The translations under genes and the position numbers were made by a program. The notes beneath the pieces are model-generated. The model did no database searches. It was not told where the DNA came from and saw only the letters and a list, made by a program, of their open reading frames with translations. From positions 1 to 8,461 of the forward strand of contig JAFGJC010000136.1 of NCBI GenBank assembly GCA_016929305.1: a stretch of DNA of 8,461 nt. Reading direction: 5' to 3'. Below are positions 6,604 to 8,461 of the stretch, piece after piece; the first letter of the stretch is position 1, and each line of letters opens with the position of its first letter. This DNA is from a candidate division CSSED10-310 bacterium. Lineage in GTDB: Bacteria; CSSED10-310; JAFGJC01.

Positions 6604-7800
6604 ATGAAGATTAACATATTTTTAAAAAGTATACTGGCGATGGTATTTATCTATACAAACCCAGTCTTTGCTTTGCCCGAAGGATACGACCAAACGAATT
6701 TAACACCTCCCATATCTTGCAGCGGTATATTGGGAGTTTTCATGAATGATCAATTCCAGGAATGCGTATTGTTCGGTCATGCAAGCAGCGGAAAGTCGCC
6801 GCATAATTCCGCCAGTCGGAATACACGGGGAGCGAGTGATGAAATTTGGCAGTTCAACACCGTAACGGAAACATATTCCCCATTTTATCAGTCTGAGTTG
6901 CATTCAGCAGAAACCTATCAGATAAAATCAGCTTCTGATGTTTATATCGACACATCGACGCTGCCGCTGACATTTTATATCGCCGATCAAGATCCTTATA
7001 TCAATCCATGGGAATATGGAGGGCTATGGAAAGCTCAGGATTTGAATTCCGATAACGATATTGATGATGAAAACGAGATGCTGCTGCTCACACCTGCAAT
7101 ATCTGGTTTTTTAACCTATATCACCGGTGTCGTCGTCGACACATCATCAGGAAATGTTTTTGCTTCGGAAGCAGCCGGTCCTGGTGACACTTTGATATAT
7201 CTTTGTGATGACATACCTCCCGAGGGTAATGGAAATGGTGTTTTTGATCTCAGTGAAATACATTCGTATTTTACACATCCGGGAACGTCATATGGGTACG
7301 GTGCGTTTTTAACTTTTGATCATCTTAATCCTCAAATTATCTATACCATTGACTCAGCGGGTACATTTTACCAACTCGAGGATTCCAATGAAAACGGTGT
7401 TATTGATACCGATGAATATTTGGAATTTCCTCTGTTATTCGGAGGATTCGGTATCGCAACCGATCCGGATGGGCATATCTTCGCTTCAGCATCAGAATGG
7501 CAGGGAAATCATGCCCTGTTTCAAATTACACCAGGAAATCCCCCGGTTGCAGTATTGTACGACGATTTAACAGAACAAGCTTCTTGGATGGGTTCTGTTA
7601 AATTTGGAACAGGAACATCTTTCGAACCCTATGTTAAAGATACAAAATTATACGTAAACTATACCGATCCGTCCGGCCTGGATCCAAACCTTTTTTTGTC
7701 ATATCAGGGATCTCTTCCAGAAGTTCCATCGCTATCAATAGCAAGCGGCATATTCGGAATGATCATTATTGGTTATCTTGTGTTCAGAAAAAAGCCGTAG
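6604..7800 (+). CDS. exported propeller-like protein with three EF-hand-type loops and a C-terminal sorting-like tail
   Basis: The protein has 398 residues and starts at ATG 6604 after AAAGGA (6592-6597). Residues 1-23 are a signal peptide cut after VFA. The body has strand-rich repeats built around Asp-x-x-x-Gly-x-(I/V)-Phe-Ala-Ser (near 179-188 and 287-295), which suggests an NHL-like propeller. Three acidic loops match EF-hand/dockerin spacing: starting at D146 (D-x-N-x-D-x-D-I-D), at E207 (E-x-N-x-N-G-V-F-D-x-x-E) and at D260 (D-x-N-x-N-G-V-I-D-x-x-E). The last is a perfect 12-residue calcium loop. The C-terminus (about 370-398) has LPEVPS, a hydrophobic segment (379-394) and a final RKKP. 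This three-part tail resembles PEP-CTERM or IPTL-CTERM signals but matches neither exactly. It follows the previous gene after 65 bases with no clear terminator, so it is probably in the same operon. Its function is unknown; a calcium-stabilised surface role is inferred. Confidence 0.75.
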   Translation: MKINIFLKSILAMVFIYTNPVFALPEGYDQTNLTPPISCSGILGVFMNDQFQECVLFGHASSGKSPHNSASRNTRGASDEIWQFNTVTETYSPFYQSELHSAETYQIKSASDVYIDTSTLPLTFYIADQDPYINPWEYGGLWKAQDLNSDNDIDDENEMLLLTPAISGFLTYITGVVVDTSSGNVFASEAAGPGDTLIYLCDDIPPEGNGNGVFDLSEIHSYFTHPGTSYGYGAFLTFDHLNPQIIYTIDSAGTFYQLEDSNENGVIDTDEYLEFPLLFGGFGIATDPDGHIFASASEWQGNHALFQITPGNPPVAVLYDDLTEQASWMGSVKFGTGTSFEPYVKDTKLYVNYTDPSGLDPNLFLSYQGSLPEVPSLSIASGIFGMIIIGYLVFRKKP

Positions 7801-7877
7801 CAATTCGATCACATGTTTAGCTGAGACATTGAGAGCATACCAACTTCGATTCAAATCAAAAATTTGGCTGGTAACAT

Positions 7878-7906
7878 TTGATAACAGCTAAGGCTTTTGT
7901 TATAAG
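7878..7906 (+). promoter_or_regulatory. sigma70-like promoter for the GAF gene
   Basis: TTGATA (7878-7883) and TATAAG (7901-7906) each match consensus at 5 of 6 positions and are separated by the optimal 17 bases. The sequence lies in the 152-base gap before the ATG at 7953. It suggests that the sensory gene is transcribed independently of the cobalamin operon. The rest of 7801-7952 shows no clear terminator or RNA gene. Confidence 0.55.
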
Positions 7907-7952
7907 TTTACTTAGAATGTAATAATGATACCATTTTTAAAAAGGTTCTGGA

Positions 7953-8461
7953 ATGCTCGAAAGCAAGTTGCGTCAACGAGAAGAAAAGCTGCACAATGCC
8001 AGAAAAGATTTCTTTCGATTGTTAAAAACAATCTATAATAAAGATGAACTGATCAATGCAGTCTGCCACTTCCTTGTTGATAATAAAATCTATTCAGATG
8101 TATTTATAGTATTTCCGGATAATAAATACATTTACAGATTCGCCACTGAAGCTGGAATCGGTTCCCGTTTCTGGCCCCTGGAAAAACAAATTCAAAATGA
8201 GGAATTTAGCGCATGTTTCAAAAAATCTTTTTTTGAACAGGAAGTTCATATCGTTGATGATGTTCTGATCCAGTGCGAAAATTGCCCCTTAATCAGTTTT
8301 CATTTAGGAAAAACAATATTGTCAAATCGAATTGAAGACAGGGAACATATTGAGGGGGTTATTGTTGTGGCATTGCCCAGCAAAATGCTGTTATCAGGCG
8401 AGTCAGATATAGAACTCGAAAAAAACTTCCTGTGTGAACTCTGCTATATAACGGGCATAAA
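7953..8461 (+). CDS. GAF-domain sensory protein, N-terminal part (runs off right edge)
   Basis: The ATG at 7953 follows AAAGG (7941-7945), and an in-frame TAA at 7938-7940 excludes an earlier start. The 169 visible codons stay open to the window edge. A charged helical opening (LESKLRQREEKL...) leads into a GAF-like domain with the core strand SDVFIVF, a CENCPL motif near residues 110-115 and EGVIVVALPS followed by an acidic segment with LEKNFLCEL. The Cys-x-x-Cys-Pro-Leu phrasing before the G-V-(I/L)-x-V strand is typical of GAF domains in PAS/GAF sensor histidine kinases. In those proteins the domain regulates a C-terminal kinase or other output. The output domain is outside the window, so histidine kinase is only the likeliest identity. 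No tie to B12 sensing is visible. Confidence 0.75.
   Translation, partial: MLESKLRQREEKLHNARKDFFRLLKTIYNKDELINAVCHFLVDNKIYSDVFIVFPDNKYIYRFATEAGIGSRFWPLEKQIQNEEFSACFKKSFFEQEVHIVDDVLIQCENCPLISFHLGKTILSNRIEDREHIEGVIVVALPSKMLLSGESDIELEKNFLCELCYITGI

Noticed and set aside
7817..7891. TTAGCTG and CAGCTAA inverted pair after the last operon gene as a terminator
   Set aside because: The arms are 7 bases and 61 bases apart, too weak and too far for an intrinsic terminator.
1..8461. CRISPR array, tRNA, rRNA, insertion sequence or phage genes
   Set aside because: No direct-repeat array, transposase-like protein, terminal inverted repeats or structural RNA other than the riboswitch was seen on either strand.

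Overview
The window comes from a diderm (Gram-negative type) bacterium. It encodes a TonB-dependent outer-membrane receptor, three further exported proteins with signal peptides, and pieces of two multidomain signalling proteins. Pro/Thr-rich linkers of the TPTPT kind, a C-terminal sorting-like tail and a 47-residue TPR type often attached to Ser/Thr kinases suggest a complex free-living lineage (PVC-like, Myxococcota/Desulfobacterota-like or a candidate phylum). The phylum cannot be fixed from the sequence. All genes lie on the + strand.

Layout. (1) 2-1354: the C-terminal part of a TPR protein, open at the left edge, probably the tail of a Ser/Thr kinase. (2) 1355-1711: a 357-base leader with a sigma70-like promoter (TTGACA at 1398) and a complete adenosylcobalamin-type riboswitch. 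Its P1 stem, P2 palindrome, P3, P6 arm, B12 box (1611-1622) and L5-L13 kissing pair can all be traced by eye. (3) 1712-3676: a BtuB-like TonB-dependent receptor. (4) 3687-5405: a secreted protein with an unrecognised N-terminal domain, a Pro/Thr linker and a YncE/BtuG-like beta-propeller. (5) 5414-6538: a secreted surface protein with a GPGPD-x-x-VFEN-type domain, a TPT linker and an Ig-like C-terminal domain. (6) 6604-7800: an exported, probably propeller-like protein carrying three EF-hand-type loops and a C-terminal sorting/membrane tail. (7) 7801-7952: an intergenic region with a good sigma70-like promoter. (8) 7953 to the right edge: the start of a GAF-domain sensory protein.

How it fits together. 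The riboswitch, receptor and next two genes are packed with gaps of 10 and 8 bases and read as one cobalamin-repressed operon. The fourth exported gene follows after 65 bases and is probably part of it. The best reading is a cobalamin capture system: BtuB imports a corrinoid across the outer membrane, and the exported propeller and surface proteins help capture or deliver it. This parallels the BtuB-BtuG (and BtuH) surface systems of Bacteroides, but without lipoprotein signals and with extra domains. No inner-membrane BtuCDF genes lie in the window. The receptor and riboswitch calls are strong. The B12-binding role of the three downstream proteins is inference from context and fold resemblance.
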